Shown: positions 35,401-44,810 of the stretch, in pieces
Position numbering within the stretch: the first letter of the stretch is position 1
Layout: the number at the start of each line of letters is the position of its first letter
Assembly: GCF_000518545.1 (NCBI RefSeq)
Contig: NZ_JADU01000007.1
Coordinates: forward strand, 1 to 64,000
Direction: 5' to 3'
DNA: 64,000 bases
From: Hallella seregens ATCC 51272
GTDB taxonomy: Bacteria; Bacteroidota; Bacteroidia; Bacteroidales; Bacteroidaceae
The notes under the pieces: model-generated
Seen by the model: only the letters and a program-made list of their open reading frames with translations
What the model was told of the DNA's origin: nothing
Databases searched by the model: none
Translations under genes and position numbers: made by a program

Positions 35401-35977
35401 CTATGCCTTGCCCGCCCAGGATCGCGTGGACGAGCTGCTCAAACGGCATCGTCTGCTCTTCTTTGCCTCGGAAGACTGCCGCCAGCCTGACCTCTCCGAC
35501 AAGGTGAATGCCGCCGAGGCCCGCCTTGTGGCTTCGCTGCTACGGCGCATCCGCCGGTTTTATGGCAGTCGTTTCGAGCCCGACAAGACCGTGGGTGTCA
35601 TCGTTCCCTACCGCAACCAGATCGCCATGATACGTCAGGAGATCGAGCTTCTGGGCTTGCCCGGACTGGAACAAGTAAGCATTGACACCGTGGAACGCTA
35701 CCAAGGGTCGCAGCGCGACGTCATTATCTACTCGTTTACTATCCAGCAACGCTGGCAGTTGGGCTTTCTCACGGCCAACAGCTTCTATGAGGACGGCCGC
35801 CTTATCGACCGCAAACTCAACGTCGCCCTTACCCGCGCCCGCAAACAATTGCTGCTCACGGGCAATGCCCGGACGCTGGCGGCATCGCCCCTTTTCAGCC
35901 AGCTCATGGACTATATTCGGGCTCGCGGAGGCTATATAAGTCAAGAAAATGCCGAGAAAAAGGTAAAAAAAGATTAA
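32420..35977 (+). CDS. Dna2-like PD-(D/E)XK nuclease and SF1 helicase
   Basis: This 1,185-residue protein has an N-terminal nuclease-like part with GRVDLMTTDLQLLVEQKSG (Asp near 360, Glu-Gln-Lys near 373-375), the PD-(D/E)XK core. The C-terminal SF1B helicase part follows: Walker A GPPGTGKTS (about 737-745), DESSQ box (about 855), GDYKQLPAVV (about 901) and ERYQGSQRDVIIYS (about 1090). The pattern resembles Dna2, which trims flaps and resects DNA ends. I do not see the complete set of four Cys for an iron-sulfur cluster. It lies directly after the alkylguanine methyltransferase gene, which suggests DNA repair, but a defence role is not excluded. Confidence 0.83.
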   Translation: MDNRLTDISARPAASIAADGVARELMDTVASLPDIHARHPAVANRLMHETLVQVCAEGLKHTRYGFGDLNAQVETLVRMLHIPAPEANAIRQMRRDSNHSRPLTPEQLRYDMHALATLVGRVYRVAVPSALTDALSSNHPEAERRPRANTPDRRAIVRSWDENVIRVVIDEDPETGDTADGQPLYEVRYTEETQYARMGYLAGLLREGMQLGLLGCHAEGRTLTPRLIVVEPDCLIDISTIASCFEDYGHHPLLYLVSRMRSKANSQPILLGNFAGSALDDIINQPSFSPARTLMNSFRERAMEYSTCPDFDGERFKQDAATQTTNLQHVVEALRQEFRLDRAILEPSFICEKLGIQGRVDLMTTDLQLLVEQKSGRNLFVERGLNNRHGSRAVEKHYVQVLLYYGILYYNFHRSETHIRLLYSRYPLPGGLLDVANLMRLVYEAIRFRNEAVALEFELAHDGPARLLPRLTSQELNTEGMQGFFYDQYLRPQLDEVLRPLQGLRGLERAYFCRMLRFAVRENLMAKVGVAGGVGSCTANLWNMPLAEKKETGNIYTGLHIINKEKSTGPESYGGYDLITLSVPHQGEDFLPNFRRGDMVYLYAYPEDQEPDVRRALLFKGGLAEIHTDSLTVKLADGQQNAAIFDHLPYGGWVAGEAAQGKPFAWCIEHGSSDAGGSAAIQAIYELVTSTPDRKALLLGQRVPRCDKTVTLSRSYDAELDPLLLRAKQARDFFLLVGPPGTGKTSRALRYLVEEALAASPNSSILLLSYTNRAVDEICGMLVEAGIGFIRLGHELSCAPAYAPYLVSNIVGESPRLDDMRGRLLRTRVVVSTTSMLQSRPFIFSLKHFSLAIVDESSQILEPSIIGLLASHRPTVSPADGAAAAMGGGPTCNIDKFILIGDYKQLPAVVQQNDEEARVTEPELQAIGLTNCKNSLFERLIRQEQAADRTDFIGTLRRQGRMHPAIAEFPGETFYFAERLVPVPLRHQQETELGYALPAQDRVDELLKRHRLLFFASEDCRQPDLSDKVNAAEARLVASLLRRIRRFYGSRFEPDKTVGVIVPYRNQIAMIRQEIELLGLPGLEQVSIDTVERYQGSQRDVIIYSFTIQQRWQLGFLTANSFYEDGRLIDRKLNVALTRARKQLLLTGNARTLAASPLFSQLMDYIRARGGYISQENAEKKVKKD

Positions 35978-36056
35978 TAAACGGCTGTTGTACCGCTTTT
36001 TTTATAACTTTGTCACGACTTGAAAGAGCCAAAGAGAATTAAAAACAAGTAAGGAA

Positions 36057-36611
36057 ATGAAAAAGTTATTCATGACTTTGGTCATCGCCATGATGGCTGT
36101 TTGTGCTCAGGCACAGGTGTATTTAGGTGGAACTGTCGGCATAGCCAGCATTGGTTCGCAGGGCGGTGACGACGAAACTTCGTTCAAGTTCTTGCCCGAG
36201 ATTGGCTACAACCTGAACAATTCTTGGGCAATTGGCACGACGATTGGCTATCGGAAAGGCACTTTTTCCATGCTCAACAACAAGTTGTCCAACGCGAATG
36301 ACGTCAAGGCTTTCGAGATTTCGCCCTATGCCCGCTGGACTTTCTATCACTCGAAAATGGTGAACGTGTTCCTCGACATGGGCCTCGGTTTCGCGTCTGG
36401 AGAGGCTAATCACGTGGACTTCACCGCTTTCAACGTGGGCGTTCAGCCGGGCGTGGCCGTGAATCTGAGCAAGCATTTTACGTTCGTGGGCAAGGTAGGC
36501 TTCCTGGGCTACGAGGAAATGAACCCCGAAGGAGACAACAACAACACCCACGCTTTCGGCTTCGACGTGAACGGCAACAACGTGCAGTTCGGCCTTTACT
36601 ACAACTTCTAA
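36057..36611 (+). CDS. Outer-membrane beta-barrel protein (opacity/OmpW-like)
   Basis: The 184-residue product has a signal peptide (KKLFMTLVIAMMAVCAQA) and an eight-strand barrel pattern ending in NVQFGLYYNF, with a terminal aromatic residue. Strands such as FLPEIGYNLNNSWAIGTTIGY and FTFVGKVGFLGYEE match the small OprF/OmpW-like porin-family barrels of Bacteroidetes. A TAACTTTG element (36005-36012) lies 44 bp upstream. A strong terminator follows. No specific function can be given. It is followed by a second unrelated barrel gene. Confidence 0.82.
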   Translation: MKKLFMTLVIAMMAVCAQAQVYLGGTVGIASIGSQGGDDETSFKFLPEIGYNLNNSWAIGTTIGYRKGTFSMLNNKLSNANDVKAFEISPYARWTFYHSKMVNVFLDMGLGFASGEANHVDFTAFNVGVQPGVAVNLSKHFTFVGKVGFLGYEEMNPEGDNNNTHAFGFDVNGNNVQFGLYYNF

Positions 36612-36639
36612 ACCGCCCCGAGGCGGTGACGCTACTTTA

Positions 36640-36689
36640 CCATAGGGATATTCCCCCTGTTTTTAGGGGAATCTCCCTATGGCCTTTTT
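36640..36689 (+). terminator. Intrinsic terminator after the first barrel gene
   Basis: CCATAGGGA and TCCCTATGG plus inner ATTCCCC/GGGGAAT form a long stem, followed by CCTTTTTAA. It separates the two outer-membrane barrel genes. Confidence 0.85.
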
Positions 36690-36807
36690 AAGAATTCTTT
36701 TACTTTTGCACTTGTCGGATGCAGACCGGAAACCGATCTTGATACGCCCGGCAGCAAGAGAAGACGATCAAATGAATGATTATTTTAACCATTTAAACAT
36801 AGTGAAC

Positions 36808-37377
36808 ATGAAAAAGATTATCCTTTCAGCAGTTGTGATGCTTTCCTCCTTGGCTGGCTATGCTCAGCACGAGGTCGGTACATTGTCATTGAAACCCCAA
36901 GTGGGCATGACCATTTCCAGCCTGACCAACGCCCACGCCGATGCCAAAGTAGGCCTTGCCGCCGGTGCCGAATTCGAGTATCAGGCCACCGACATCTTCA
37001 GCATCACCGCCGGTGCATTCTATTCTATGCAGGGTGCCAAGTGGAGCGGAATCAGCGTCGACCTGCCTTTCGTGGGCAAGGTAAAGACCGGCGACGTGAA
37101 ACTCAACCTGAGTTACATCAACGTGCCCATCCTGGCCAACGTGTATGTACTCAAGGGAATGGCCGTGAAACTTGGCGTGCAGCCCGGCTTTTGCGTAGAC
37201 AAGGACAACTCAATTGCCAAGACTGTAGACCTGGCCATCCCCGTGGGGCTGTCGTATGAGTACAACAACTTCGTGCTTGACGGCCGTTACAACTTCGGTG
37301 TGGCCGACGCTTTCAAGTCTGGCGACGCGAAGAACAGCGTGTTCCAGATTACGCTTGGCTACAAGTTCGACCTGTAA
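36808..37377 (+). CDS. PorT-like outer-membrane beta-barrel protein
   Basis: This 189-residue protein has a signal peptide (KKIILSAVVMLSSLAGYAQ) and the pattern of the PorT/porin-family barrels of Bacteroidetes: LKPQVGMTISSLTNA, GLAAGAEFEYQATDIFSITAG, LSYINVPILANVYVLKGMAV, LGVQPGF and a terminal ITLGYKFDL. I choose ATG 36808, because the residues upstream come from the promoter region. The family is outer-membrane; the specific role is unknown. A hairpin terminator follows at 37462. Confidence 0.84.
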   Translation: MKKIILSAVVMLSSLAGYAQHEVGTLSLKPQVGMTISSLTNAHADAKVGLAAGAEFEYQATDIFSITAGAFYSMQGAKWSGISVDLPFVGKVKTGDVKLNLSYINVPILANVYVLKGMAVKLGVQPGFCVDKDNSIAKTVDLAIPVGLSYEYNNFVLDGRYNFGVADAFKSGDAKNSVFQITLGYKFDL

Positions 37378-37461
37378 TCCATGCGCGAAGCGCGTGCCGG
37401 ACACACGTCATGTATGTGTCGTCCGCACGTCATGCACGTGCCGGCCCGGTGCCGATACCAA

Positions 37462-37502
37462 AGACTCCCTGAAAGAATGCACTTCATTCTTCCGGGGAGT
37501 CT
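37462..37502. terminator. Terminator between the PorT-like gene and metG
   Basis: AGACTCCC and GGGAGTCT pair, with an inner GAATG/CATTC extension. The hairpin is between convergent genes and can serve both, although T-runs are short. Confidence 0.65.
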
Positions 37503-37521
37503 CCTTATATATAAGGTGTGG

Positions 37522-39597
37522 TCAGCCCACCTGGGAGCCGGGTTTCACCTCGCCGAGCGTCGTGGTGACGGCCAGCGACCCGTCGAAATTGAGGGCGGAG
37601 AGAATCATGCCCTGGCTTTCGATGCCCATTATCTTGCGTGGAGCAAAGTTGGCCACGAAGAGCACGTCCTTGCCCACCAGCTGTTCGGGCTCGTAAAACT
37701 TGGCGATACCCGAGAGGATGGTACGGTCCTGTCCCGACCCGTCGTCGATGGTGAACTGCAAAAGCTTGTTGCTTTTCTTCACCTTTTGGCAGTCCTTGAC
37801 GTGCCCCACACGGATGTCGAGCTTCTCGAAATCGTCGAACGGGATGTCGGCCTTGATGGGCGCAGCCTTGTAATCCAGTGCGGCCTGGGCCTGTTCGTTG
37901 GTTTGGCGCGTGGCCTCCAGCTTGTCGAGCTGAGCCTGGATGGCCTCGTCCTCGATCTTTTCAAAGAGCAGATGCGGCTTGCCCAGCCGGTTGCCGGCCT
38001 TGAGCAGTTCGGTGCTGCCCAGCTCGGCCCAGTCGAAACGTGTCATGCCAATCATGCCACGCAGGTCGCGGCTGCTGAAAGGCAGGAACGGTTCAAAGGC
38101 TATGGCCAGGTTGGCCACCAGCTGCAACGAGATGTTCAGAATGGTTTCCACGCGCTTGGAATCGGTTTTCCACACTTTCCAGGGCTCGCATTCGGTGATG
38201 TACCGATTGCCGATACGGGCCAGGTTCATGGCCTCTTTCTGGGCCTCGCGGAACTTGAAGGCATCGAGATACTGCTCCACTTTTTCCTTCACATCCTTGA
38301 ACTCGGCGACAGCCTGACGGTCCACATCCAGCAGTTCGCCGCAGGCCGGCACCACGCCGTCCCAGTATTTCCAGGTGAGTTGCAGGGCGCGATTCACGAA
38401 GTTGCCGTAGATCGCTACCAGTTCGGAATTGTTGCGCTCTTGAAAATCCCTCCAGGTGTAATTGTTGTCCTTGGTTTCCGGGGCGTTGGCCGTGAGCACA
38501 TAGCGCAGCACATCCTGCTTGCCGGGGAAGTCGCGGAGGTATTCATGCAGCCAGACGGCCCAGTTGCGCGAGGTCGAAATCTTGTCGTTCTCCAGATTGA
38601 GAAACTCGTTTGCCGGCACGTTGTCGGGCAGGATGTAGCTGCCGTGGGCCTTGAGCATGGTGGGGAAGATGAGGCAATGGAACACGATGTTGTCCTTGCC
38701 GATGAAGTGCACCAAGCGCGTCTCCTCGTCCTGCCACCATTTTTGCCATGTGCCCCAGCGTTCGGGCTCGCGGTCGCAGAGCTCCTTGGTATTGGAAATA
38801 TAGCCAATCGGCGCGTCGAACCACACGTAGAGCACCTTGCCTTCAGCCCCTTTCACGGGCACAGGGATGCCCCAGTCCAGATCGCGCGTCATGGCGCGGG
38901 GCTGCAGATCCATGTCGAGCCAGCTCTTGCACTGGCCGTAGACGTTGGAGCGCCACTCCTTGTGGCCGTCGAGAATCCACTGTCTGAGCCACTCCTGATA
39001 GTTGTTCAAGGGCAGGTACCAGTTCTTGGTCTGCCGCACCACAGGCTTCGCTCCGCTGATGGTGGAGTGGGGCTCGATGAGCTCCATGGGGCTCAAGTCG
39101 CTGCCGCACCGCTCGCACTGGTCGCCGTAGGCATTGGGATTGCCGCAGTGGGGGCAGGTGCCCATGACGTAACGGTCGGCCAGAAACTGGTGGGCTTCCT
39201 CGTCGTAGAGCTGCTCGGTGTCCTTTTCCACGAGCTTGCCGTCGTTGTATAGCTTCCTGAAGAAGTCGGAGGCAAACTGATGGTGCGTCTTCGAGGTGGT
39301 GCGGCTGTACACGTCAAACGAGATGCCGAACTCCTCGAACGAGTCCTTTATCAGCTTGTGGTAGCGGTCGCACACGTCTTGCGGCGTGAGCCCCTCCTTT
39401 TTGGCACGGATGGTAATGGGCACGCCGTGCTCGTCGGAACCGCCTACAAACACCACCTCCTGCTTCTTGAGCCGGAGGTAGCGCACGTAAATGTCGGCCG
39501 GTACATATACGCCGGCGAGGTGCCCTATGTGCACGCCGCCGTTGGCATAAGGCAGTGCAGCGGTGACCGTGGTCCGCTTGAACTTGTTGTTTTGCAT
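37522..39597 (-). CDS. metG: Methionyl-tRNA synthetase
   Basis: This 691-residue class I synthetase charges tRNA-Met. The HIGH motif appears as HIGH in [11 protein letters not shown] (about 22-25). The zinc knuckle is [18 protein letters not shown]. The KMSKS loop is KISTS (about 338), an accepted variant. The C-terminal EMAP-II-like tRNA-binding domain (about 585-691) begins at [10 protein letters not shown]. It has the full length of dimeric bacterial MetRS. Confidence 0.97.
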   Translation of the reverse strand: MQNNKFKRTTVTAALPYANGGVHIGHLAGVYVPADIYVRYLRLKKQEVVFVGGSDEHGVPITIRAKKEGLTPQDVCDRYHKLIKDSFEEFGISFDVYSRTTSKTHHQFASDFFRKLYNDGKLVEKDTEQLYDEEAHQFLADRYVMGTCPHCGNPNAYGDQCERCGSDLSPMELIEPHSTISGAKPVVRQTKNWYLPLNNYQEWLRQWILDGHKEWRSNVYGQCKSWLDMDLQPRAMTRDLDWGIPVPVKGAEGKVLYVWFDAPIGYISNTKELCDREPERWGTWQKWWQDEETRLVHFIGKDNIVFHCLIFPTMLKAHGSYILPDNVPANEFLNLENDKISTSRNWAVWLHEYLRDFPGKQDVLRYVLTANAPETKDNNYTWRDFQERNNSELVAIYGNFVNRALQLTWKYWDGVVPACGELLDVDRQAVAEFKDVKEKVEQYLDAFKFREAQKEAMNLARIGNRYITECEPWKVWKTDSKRVETILNISLQLVANLAIAFEPFLPFSSRDLRGMIGMTRFDWAELGSTELLKAGNRLGKPHLLFEKIEDEAIQAQLDKLEATRQTNEQAQAALDYKAAPIKADIPFDDFEKLDIRVGHVKDCQKVKKSNKLLQFTIDDGSGQDRTILSGIAKFYEPEQLVGKDVLFVANFAPRKIMGIESQGMILSALNFDGSLAVTTTLGEVKPGSQVG

Positions 39598-39711
39598 CTG
39601 AATGTAATTTGTAATTTGCGTACAAAATTACAAATTAATCTGCTAACGGGCTATAAAAAGCCCCATGAACTTCGGCCCATTCCGCCTTTTTCGGTGTCAG
39701 GGCGGCGGGTG

Positions 39712-40743
39712 TCACGCCGTCTTGCCACAGCCGGCCGTGTGTCCGGCAACGGCTTCGAGCAGCAGTTCCACCAGCCGCGGCAGGGCGTAGCGTTCGATGT
39801 CGGCCTCGGCAATCCAGCGGTAGCCGGGGGGCAGCGTGGGGCGCACATCGGTGTCGAGCAGGTAGAAGTCGGCCAGAAGAATGCGGTGGGTGAGCACGTG
39901 CTTCACGCCTTGGCGCAGCAGGGTGAGCCTGCCGTCCAGACGGGGCAGGGGTGCATCCTCGACGAGCAGCGGCTCCCACAGCCCCTGCCAGATGTCGCCC
40001 GCGCCGCGTTGACGGATGGCTGTGTGGCCCTCGCAGCGTATATAGACGTAGCTTAGGCGGCGGGTGGCTACCTTGACGGTCTTGAGTTTGACGGGCAATT
40101 CCTCGGTGCGGCCCTGCCGCAGGGCCGCGCATCGCTCTGCCAACGGGCAGAGCAGGCAGTTGGGCGACTTGGGTGTACACTGGATGGCGCCGAAGTCCAT
40201 GAGGGCCTGGTTCACGGCTCCCGCCTCGTGTCCCACGATGAGCTGGTCGGCCATGGCCTGGAACAGGTGCTTGCCCTCCGTGGAGTTGATGGGCGTGTCG
40301 AGGCCGTGGACGCGTGCCAGCACGCGGTAGACGTTGCCGTCGACCACGGCGACCTGCAGCCCGAAAGCCAGCGAGGCAATGGCGGCGGCGGTGTAGTCGC
40401 CCACGCCTTTCAGCTGCCTGATGGTGTCGAGCGTGTCGGGAAAGCGGCCCAAGGCCGCCACTTGGCGGGCGGCGTGGTGCAGGTTGCGGGCGCGGCTGTA
40501 GTAGCCCAGCCCTTGCCACAGGCGCAGCACGTCGTCCTCCGAGGCTGCTGCCAGATCGGCTACGGTGGGATAGCGGGCCATGAACCGCTCCCAGTAGGCC
40601 TGTCCCTGACTGATGCGCGTCTGCTGAAGAATCACTTCACTGAGCCAGATGGCATACGGGTCGCGGGTGTGCCGCCAGGGCAAGTCGCGCCCATGCTCGG
40701 CATACCACTCGAGCAGCGTGCTGGCAAGGTCGGGCGTGGGCAT
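39712..40743 (-). CDS. mutY: A/G-specific adenine DNA glycosylase MutY
   Basis: This 343-residue protein excises adenine opposite 8-oxoguanine. It has LPWRHTRDPYAIWLSEVILQ (catalytic Glu), the HhH motif LKGVGDYTAAAIASLAFG with catalytic Asp in VVDGNVYRVL, and the 4Fe-4S cysteines in CTPKSPNCLLCPLAERC. A C-terminal NUDIX-like domain (about 230-340) recognises 8-oxoG. It starts one base after the end of the fur-family gene, so the two are probably co-transcribed. Confidence 0.95.
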   Translation of the reverse strand: MPTPDLASTLLEWYAEHGRDLPWRHTRDPYAIWLSEVILQQTRISQGQAYWERFMARYPTVADLAAASEDDVLRLWQGLGYYSRARNLHHAARQVAALGRFPDTLDTIRQLKGVGDYTAAAIASLAFGLQVAVVDGNVYRVLARVHGLDTPINSTEGKHLFQAMADQLIVGHEAGAVNQALMDFGAIQCTPKSPNCLLCPLAERCAALRQGRTEELPVKLKTVKVATRRLSYVYIRCEGHTAIRQRGAGDIWQGLWEPLLVEDAPLPRLDGRLTLLRQGVKHVLTHRILLADFYLLDTDVRPTLPPGYRWIAEADIERYALPRLVELLLEAVAGHTAGCGKTA

Positions 40744-41178
40744 CTATCTGCCTCCCCCTTTCCGCGTGCATTCGGGGCAGAGCCCCTTGACCACGTAGTT
40801 GGCCGTGGCCGCAGTGTAGCCCTCGGGCACGGTCACCGGCGGCACGGGCGTGTCGTAAAGGCAGAAGAGCCGGTGGCAGCTCCTGCAATAAAAGTGGACG
40901 TGCGTGTCGTCGTCGTCGCCGTCTTCGTCGTGGCTTAGACACAGTTCATACCTCACCCCGCCCTCGCCGTCGTCCAGCGCGTGCACCAGATGGTGTTCGC
41001 GAAAGAGCATCAGCGAGCGGAAGATGCCGCTCTTGTCGATAGTCAGTATGGCCGTCTCCAGGTCGGAGAGCGATGCCGGACGGGGGGCGGCGGCCAAGGC
41101 TTTGGCCACCACGATACGGTTGCTCGTGGGCTTGACGCCGTGCTGTTGGAGCAGTTTTACGCAGGTCGATTCATCCAT
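40744..41178 (-). CDS. Fur-family metal-responsive transcriptional regulator
   Basis: This 144-residue protein has an N-terminal winged helix (VKPTSNRIVVAKALAAAP, SLSDLETAILTIDKSGIFRSL). Its C-terminal part carries a metal site with THVHFYC and two structural zinc Cys pairs, CRSC and CPEC. An acidic loop (DEDGDDDD) precedes the His cluster. It could be Fur, Zur or PerR type; the sequence does not decide. It is immediately upstream of mutY, which hints at a link to oxidative stress or iron. Confidence 0.85.
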   Translation of the reverse strand: MDESTCVKLLQQHGVKPTSNRIVVAKALAAAPRPASLSDLETAILTIDKSGIFRSLMLFREHHLVHALDDGEGGVRYELCLSHDEDGDDDDTHVHFYCRSCHRLFCLYDTPVPPVTVPEGYTAATANYVVKGLCPECTRKGGGR

Positions 41179-41276
41179 TACAGTTGCAAAAATAGCAATT
41201 ATTCCGCGTTTTTCGCCATGCCGTCGCGTTAAAATCGCTATCTTTGCAGCAGATAACCAACCACAGCCAACAGTCC

Positions 41277-42182
41277 ATGAAGATACAGAAACCCTCCTTT
41301 GAGATATGGCTCCAACAGCCGGGACTCGACGGAATATACCGCCAGATAGAGCGGGCGGGCCGCGTTTGTTACAAAAGCGAAGACCACTGCACGGCCGATT
41401 CGGCCCGTCCCTTTGTCGAGCGGATGGTCAAGAGCGACCACACGGCCATGCTCGAGCACGGCACGGTGTACCTTGCCTGTCCCTCGGCCGGCCGTCCTGC
41501 CGGGGCCGCCGGCCCTGCCGCCGACCTGCCCCCTGCCGAGCGTTACCGCCGCAACAAGTTCTCTTGGGTGAACGACGTGGCGGGCACGGCCTACGTGACG
41601 ACCAATCTGCGCGTGCTGGCTGAGAACGGATGGATGGCCGACCTCGACCTGCTTGCCGGGCCCACACCGCACCACGAGCGGCGCGTCACCGTGCACTTCA
41701 CCACCCAGATAAGCACCACCCGCGAGTTCAACCGCCACCGTGCCAACTCCATGGCCGAGCAGTCCACGCGCTATTGCAACTATGCCAAGGACAAGTTTGG
41801 CAACGAAATCACCGTGAACCTGCCTACGTGGGTGGCCGATGTGGCCGCCGCCCCCGAACCCGCCGCGGATGCCGGCACGCTCGCCACGCTCTTCGGCCGC
41901 GTGATGGACGGCACGGCCACCGACCTGGAGAACTGGCAATTTGCCAATCTGGCCGCCGAACGGGCCTACATGAACCTGATGGCCGCGGGCCGAAAGCCGC
42001 AGGAGGCACGTGCCGTGCTGCCGCTCGACACCAACACCGAACTGGTGCACACCGCCTTCGTGGCCGACTGGCGCCACTTCTTCGACCTGCGCGCCCTGGG
42101 CACCACCGGCGCTCCCCATCCTGATGCAAAGGTGCTGGCGCAGCCCCTCATGGAGGAGTTTGTGCGGCTGGGACTGCTCTAA
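41277..42182 (+). CDS. thyX: Flavin-dependent thymidylate synthase ThyX
   Basis: This 301-residue enzyme makes dTMP from dUMP with methylene-tetrahydrofolate and FAD/NADPH. The ThyX signature RHRANSMAEQSTRY (RHRx7S, Arg152-His153-Arg154) is intact. ATG 41277 follows a TATCTTTG element (41239-41246) by 30 bp. An Ala/Gly/Pro-rich insertion near residues 67-82 is not part of the core fold. It lies 4 bp before the pseudouridine synthase gene, so they are probably co-transcribed. Confidence 0.92.
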   Translation: MKIQKPSFEIWLQQPGLDGIYRQIERAGRVCYKSEDHCTADSARPFVERMVKSDHTAMLEHGTVYLACPSAGRPAGAAGPAADLPPAERYRRNKFSWVNDVAGTAYVTTNLRVLAENGWMADLDLLAGPTPHHERRVTVHFTTQISTTREFNRHRANSMAEQSTRYCNYAKDKFGNEITVNLPTWVADVAAAPEPAADAGTLATLFGRVMDGTATDLENWQFANLAAERAYMNLMAAGRKPQEARAVLPLDTNTELVHTAFVADWRHFFDLRALGTTGAPHPDAKVLAQPLMEEFVRLGLL

Positions 42183-42186
42183 GCCG

Positions 42187-43800
42187 ATGGATGCGCGCGT
42201 TCCTGCCGGTCTGCTGCACCCCTTGAACCTAACGGTTGAGCCGCCGCTGCGGTTCAACAATCCTTTTTATTATACCCTCGATGCGCTTTGCCGCGGGGCC
42301 ATGAACGTGCTCACGGCCTGGCTCGACGGCTCGGTGTCGCAGTGTTTCTCCTCCCGGCCGCCCTCGTCGGCTTTCCAGGCGGAGATTGCCCGCGGCAAGA
42401 TGTTTGGCGTGTTGATAGTCGAAACGCCTTGTCTGGCTCCCGCTTCCTCACCTGCCGCCGGCCCTGCGCCGCCCCGTTATCAGTTTCTCGCCGGCTACAG
42501 CGGGCAGATAGGCGGGCGCAGCGACTGGCCGGACTTCGTGCCGGCCGTGTTCGATTATCTGCAGCCCGACGGCTATTTCAAGCGCGAGGAGGCCGCAATC
42601 GTGGAGCTCGGCCGGCAGTTGGCGCAGCTGCCCCGCCCTCGGCCATGGGACGGGACGGCCGTTGCGCCGCGCCCTCCCGCCGACAAGGAGCGGCGGCAGG
42701 GTGAGACCGACGAGGCCTACATCCGCCGCCGGCAGTTCGAGAATGCCGAGCTGCACCGTTGGAAGCTGGGGCAGCGGGCCCTGCGCGAGGCGTTCGAGGC
42801 CGGCGAACGGCAGAAAGCGGAGCGCATCCAGACCCTTAAACGGCTGCGGCGCCAGCGCAGCGACGCCCTGCAGACGTGGCTCTTCCGCCACTTCGTGATG
42901 TGCAATGCGCGGGGCGAGCGGCGCAACCTGGTCGACATCTTTGCCGACCATCGGCTGGAGCCACCCGGCGGGGCGGGCGAGTGCTGCGAGCCGCGGCTGC
43001 TACACTATGCCTTCAGCCACGGGCTGCGGCCGGTGAGCATGGCGATGTTCTGGTGGGGCGAGAGTCCGCGGGGTGAGGTGCGCCACCACCTGCAGTGCTA
43101 TCCGGCGTGCAACGGCAAGTGCAAGCCCCTGCTGCCGTGGATGCTGCGGGGCATGGACGTGGCCTCCAACCCGCTGGAGCAACCCTCGGCTCACACACTG
43201 CCGACGGTCTACGAGGACGACTGGATTTGCGTGGTGGACAAGCCCGCGGGCATGCTCTCCGTGTCGGGAAAGAACGGGCGCGAGAGCGTGCTGGGCCTCT
43301 TGCGCCGCCGCTATCCCGCCGCCGAGGGGCCGCTCATCGTCCACAGACTGGACATGGACACGAGCGGACTGATGGTGGTGGCTCTCACCATGGAGGCTTA
43401 TCTGGACTTGCAACGGCAGTTCCTGCGGCGCGAGGTGTCCAAGCGTTACGTGGCCGAGCTGGTGCGTCCGCTGGCTGTAGGGCGTGGCTCGATAGCCTTG
43501 CCCCTGCGTCCCGACCTGGCCGACCGGCCCCGACAGATGGTGGATTGGCTGCACGGCCGCCCGGCGGAGACGCGCTTTGAGCGGATAGATGGCCGCCGTG
43601 TGGCCCTCTATCCGCACACGGGGCGCACCCACCAGCTGCGCGTGCACTGCGCCCACCGACAGGGTCTCGACAATCCCATCGTGGGCGATGCCCTCTACGG
43701 ACAGCGAGCCGACCGGCTGCACCTGCATGCCCAGACCCTCTCTTTCCGCCATCCGCAGACGGGCCGACAGATGACCTTCACCTCCCCCGTCCCTTTCTAA
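42187..43800 (+). CDS. RluA-family pseudouridine synthase with long N-terminal extension
   Basis: This 537-residue protein has the catalytic HRLDMDTSG motif (about 386-394) and the following SKRYVAEL and HTGRTHQLRVH blocks, which define RluA/RluC/RluD enzymes. The first 320 residues are an extension with a basic, coiled-coil-like helical stretch (ERRQGETDEAYIRRRQFENA) seen in long Bacteroidetes members. It isomerises uridine in rRNA or tRNA; the target is unknown. ATG 42187 is used, 4 bp after thyX. Confidence 0.88.
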   Translation: MDARVPAGLLHPLNLTVEPPLRFNNPFYYTLDALCRGAMNVLTAWLDGSVSQCFSSRPPSSAFQAEIARGKMFGVLIVETPCLAPASSPAAGPAPPRYQFLAGYSGQIGGRSDWPDFVPAVFDYLQPDGYFKREEAAIVELGRQLAQLPRPRPWDGTAVAPRPPADKERRQGETDEAYIRRRQFENAELHRWKLGQRALREAFEAGERQKAERIQTLKRLRRQRSDALQTWLFRHFVMCNARGERRNLVDIFADHRLEPPGGAGECCEPRLLHYAFSHGLRPVSMAMFWWGESPRGEVRHHLQCYPACNGKCKPLLPWMLRGMDVASNPLEQPSAHTLPTVYEDDWICVVDKPAGMLSVSGKNGRESVLGLLRRRYPAAEGPLIVHRLDMDTSGLMVVALTMEAYLDLQRQFLRREVSKRYVAELVRPLAVGRGSIALPLRPDLADRPRQMVDWLHGRPAETRFERIDGRRVALYPHTGRTHQLRVHCAHRQGLDNPIVGDALYGQRADRLHLHAQTLSFRHPQTGRQMTFTSPVPF

Positions 43801-43811
43801 GACAGGGTATC

Positions 43812-44810
43812 TTTAGACAGAACAACATATCTTACAGATGGCTCGCGCGGTGGGAGAAAGACATAGTAACAAAAGAACATATCAGCTCACACGGTATTTT
43901 TTAGACATAGTAACAAAAGAACATATTGGCTGCGCGATGAATGGGCTCACGCAGAGGCACAGAGACAAGGAGGCTGCGCGAAGAAAGGGCTCACGCAAAG
44001 GCGCGAGGACAAGGAGGTTGCGCGGGGATTTTCAAATCTGAATTTGGGGAAAACGAATGGATGGCCGGTGATTAAAGGTTTTGGCATAGGGGCTGGGCTC
44101 CGTGCCAGCCCGCACGTTTGGGACAAACGTTCACGGTGGTAGGATGCGTGAAAATGCGGTTGTGCATGCGCCACGACGGGGCCATGCCATGACGAATGAA
44201 ACCCAATCTTTGTGGCATCCCTCGGTCGGGGCAAAATCGTCACGGCGTAAACGCGTTGTGTTTGCGCCGTCGTCGCATCTCGTTTACACCGTTATCACGA
44301 TGCAAAAAGGCCGTAAACGCAAAGCGTTTACGGCCTTTCTGTTGCAGGTGCACGGTGTCATGGTTACAAGTATGCGGTATCATGGTTGTGAAAATGCAGT
44401 GTAAAGATTGTGGGTGCAGTGTGCCATGGTTGTGAAAATGCGGTACAATGGTTGATAGAATGTGGCACAATGGTTGTGGGTGCACGGTGTCGCCATGGCA
44501 TGCCAACGGTATGTGGGCATTTCGTATTGCATATAACGTTTGTTCCAAACGGGCGGGCCGGCACGGAGGCCGGCCCCTACGTCAATACCTTTAATCACCG
44601 GCCATCCATTTGATGACCTTAAGTTCAGATTTAAAAATCCCCGCGCAGCCTCCTTTTCTCCGCGCCTCTGCGTGAGCCCTTTCTTCGCGCAGCCAATATG
44701 TTCTTTTGTTACTATGTCTAAAAAATACCGTGTGAGCTGATATGTTCTTTTGTTACTATGTCTTTTTCCCACCGCGCGAGCCATCTGTAAGATATGTTGT
44801 TCTGTCTAAA
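43812..44810. repeat. 1-kb non-coding element with ~280-bp inverted arms
   Basis: The left arm (43812 to about 44131) is repeated in inverse orientation at about 44534-44810. The arms share TTTAGACAGAACAACATATC, GGCTCGCGCGGTGGGA and ACATAGTAACAAAAGAACAT, and GATGGCCGGTGATTAAAGG further in. The left arm holds two copies of a GGGCTCACGCAGAGGC unit where the right arm has one. The 400-bp centre holds palindromes and CATGGTTGTGAAAATGCGGT-like direct repeats (44340-44500). No gene is supported anywhere in 43801-44851. Confidence 0.88.
44306..44338. repeat. Perfect 15-bp hairpin in the element centre
   Basis: AAAGGCCGTAAACGC and its complement pair around AAA. It is a member of the dispersed GCGTTTACG family inside the 1-kb element. 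Confidence 0.88.

Noticed and set aside
43812..44131. A small protein gene in the left arm of the 1-kb element
   Set aside because: Short frames here read repeat DNA in both arms and in both directions, with no family resemblance.
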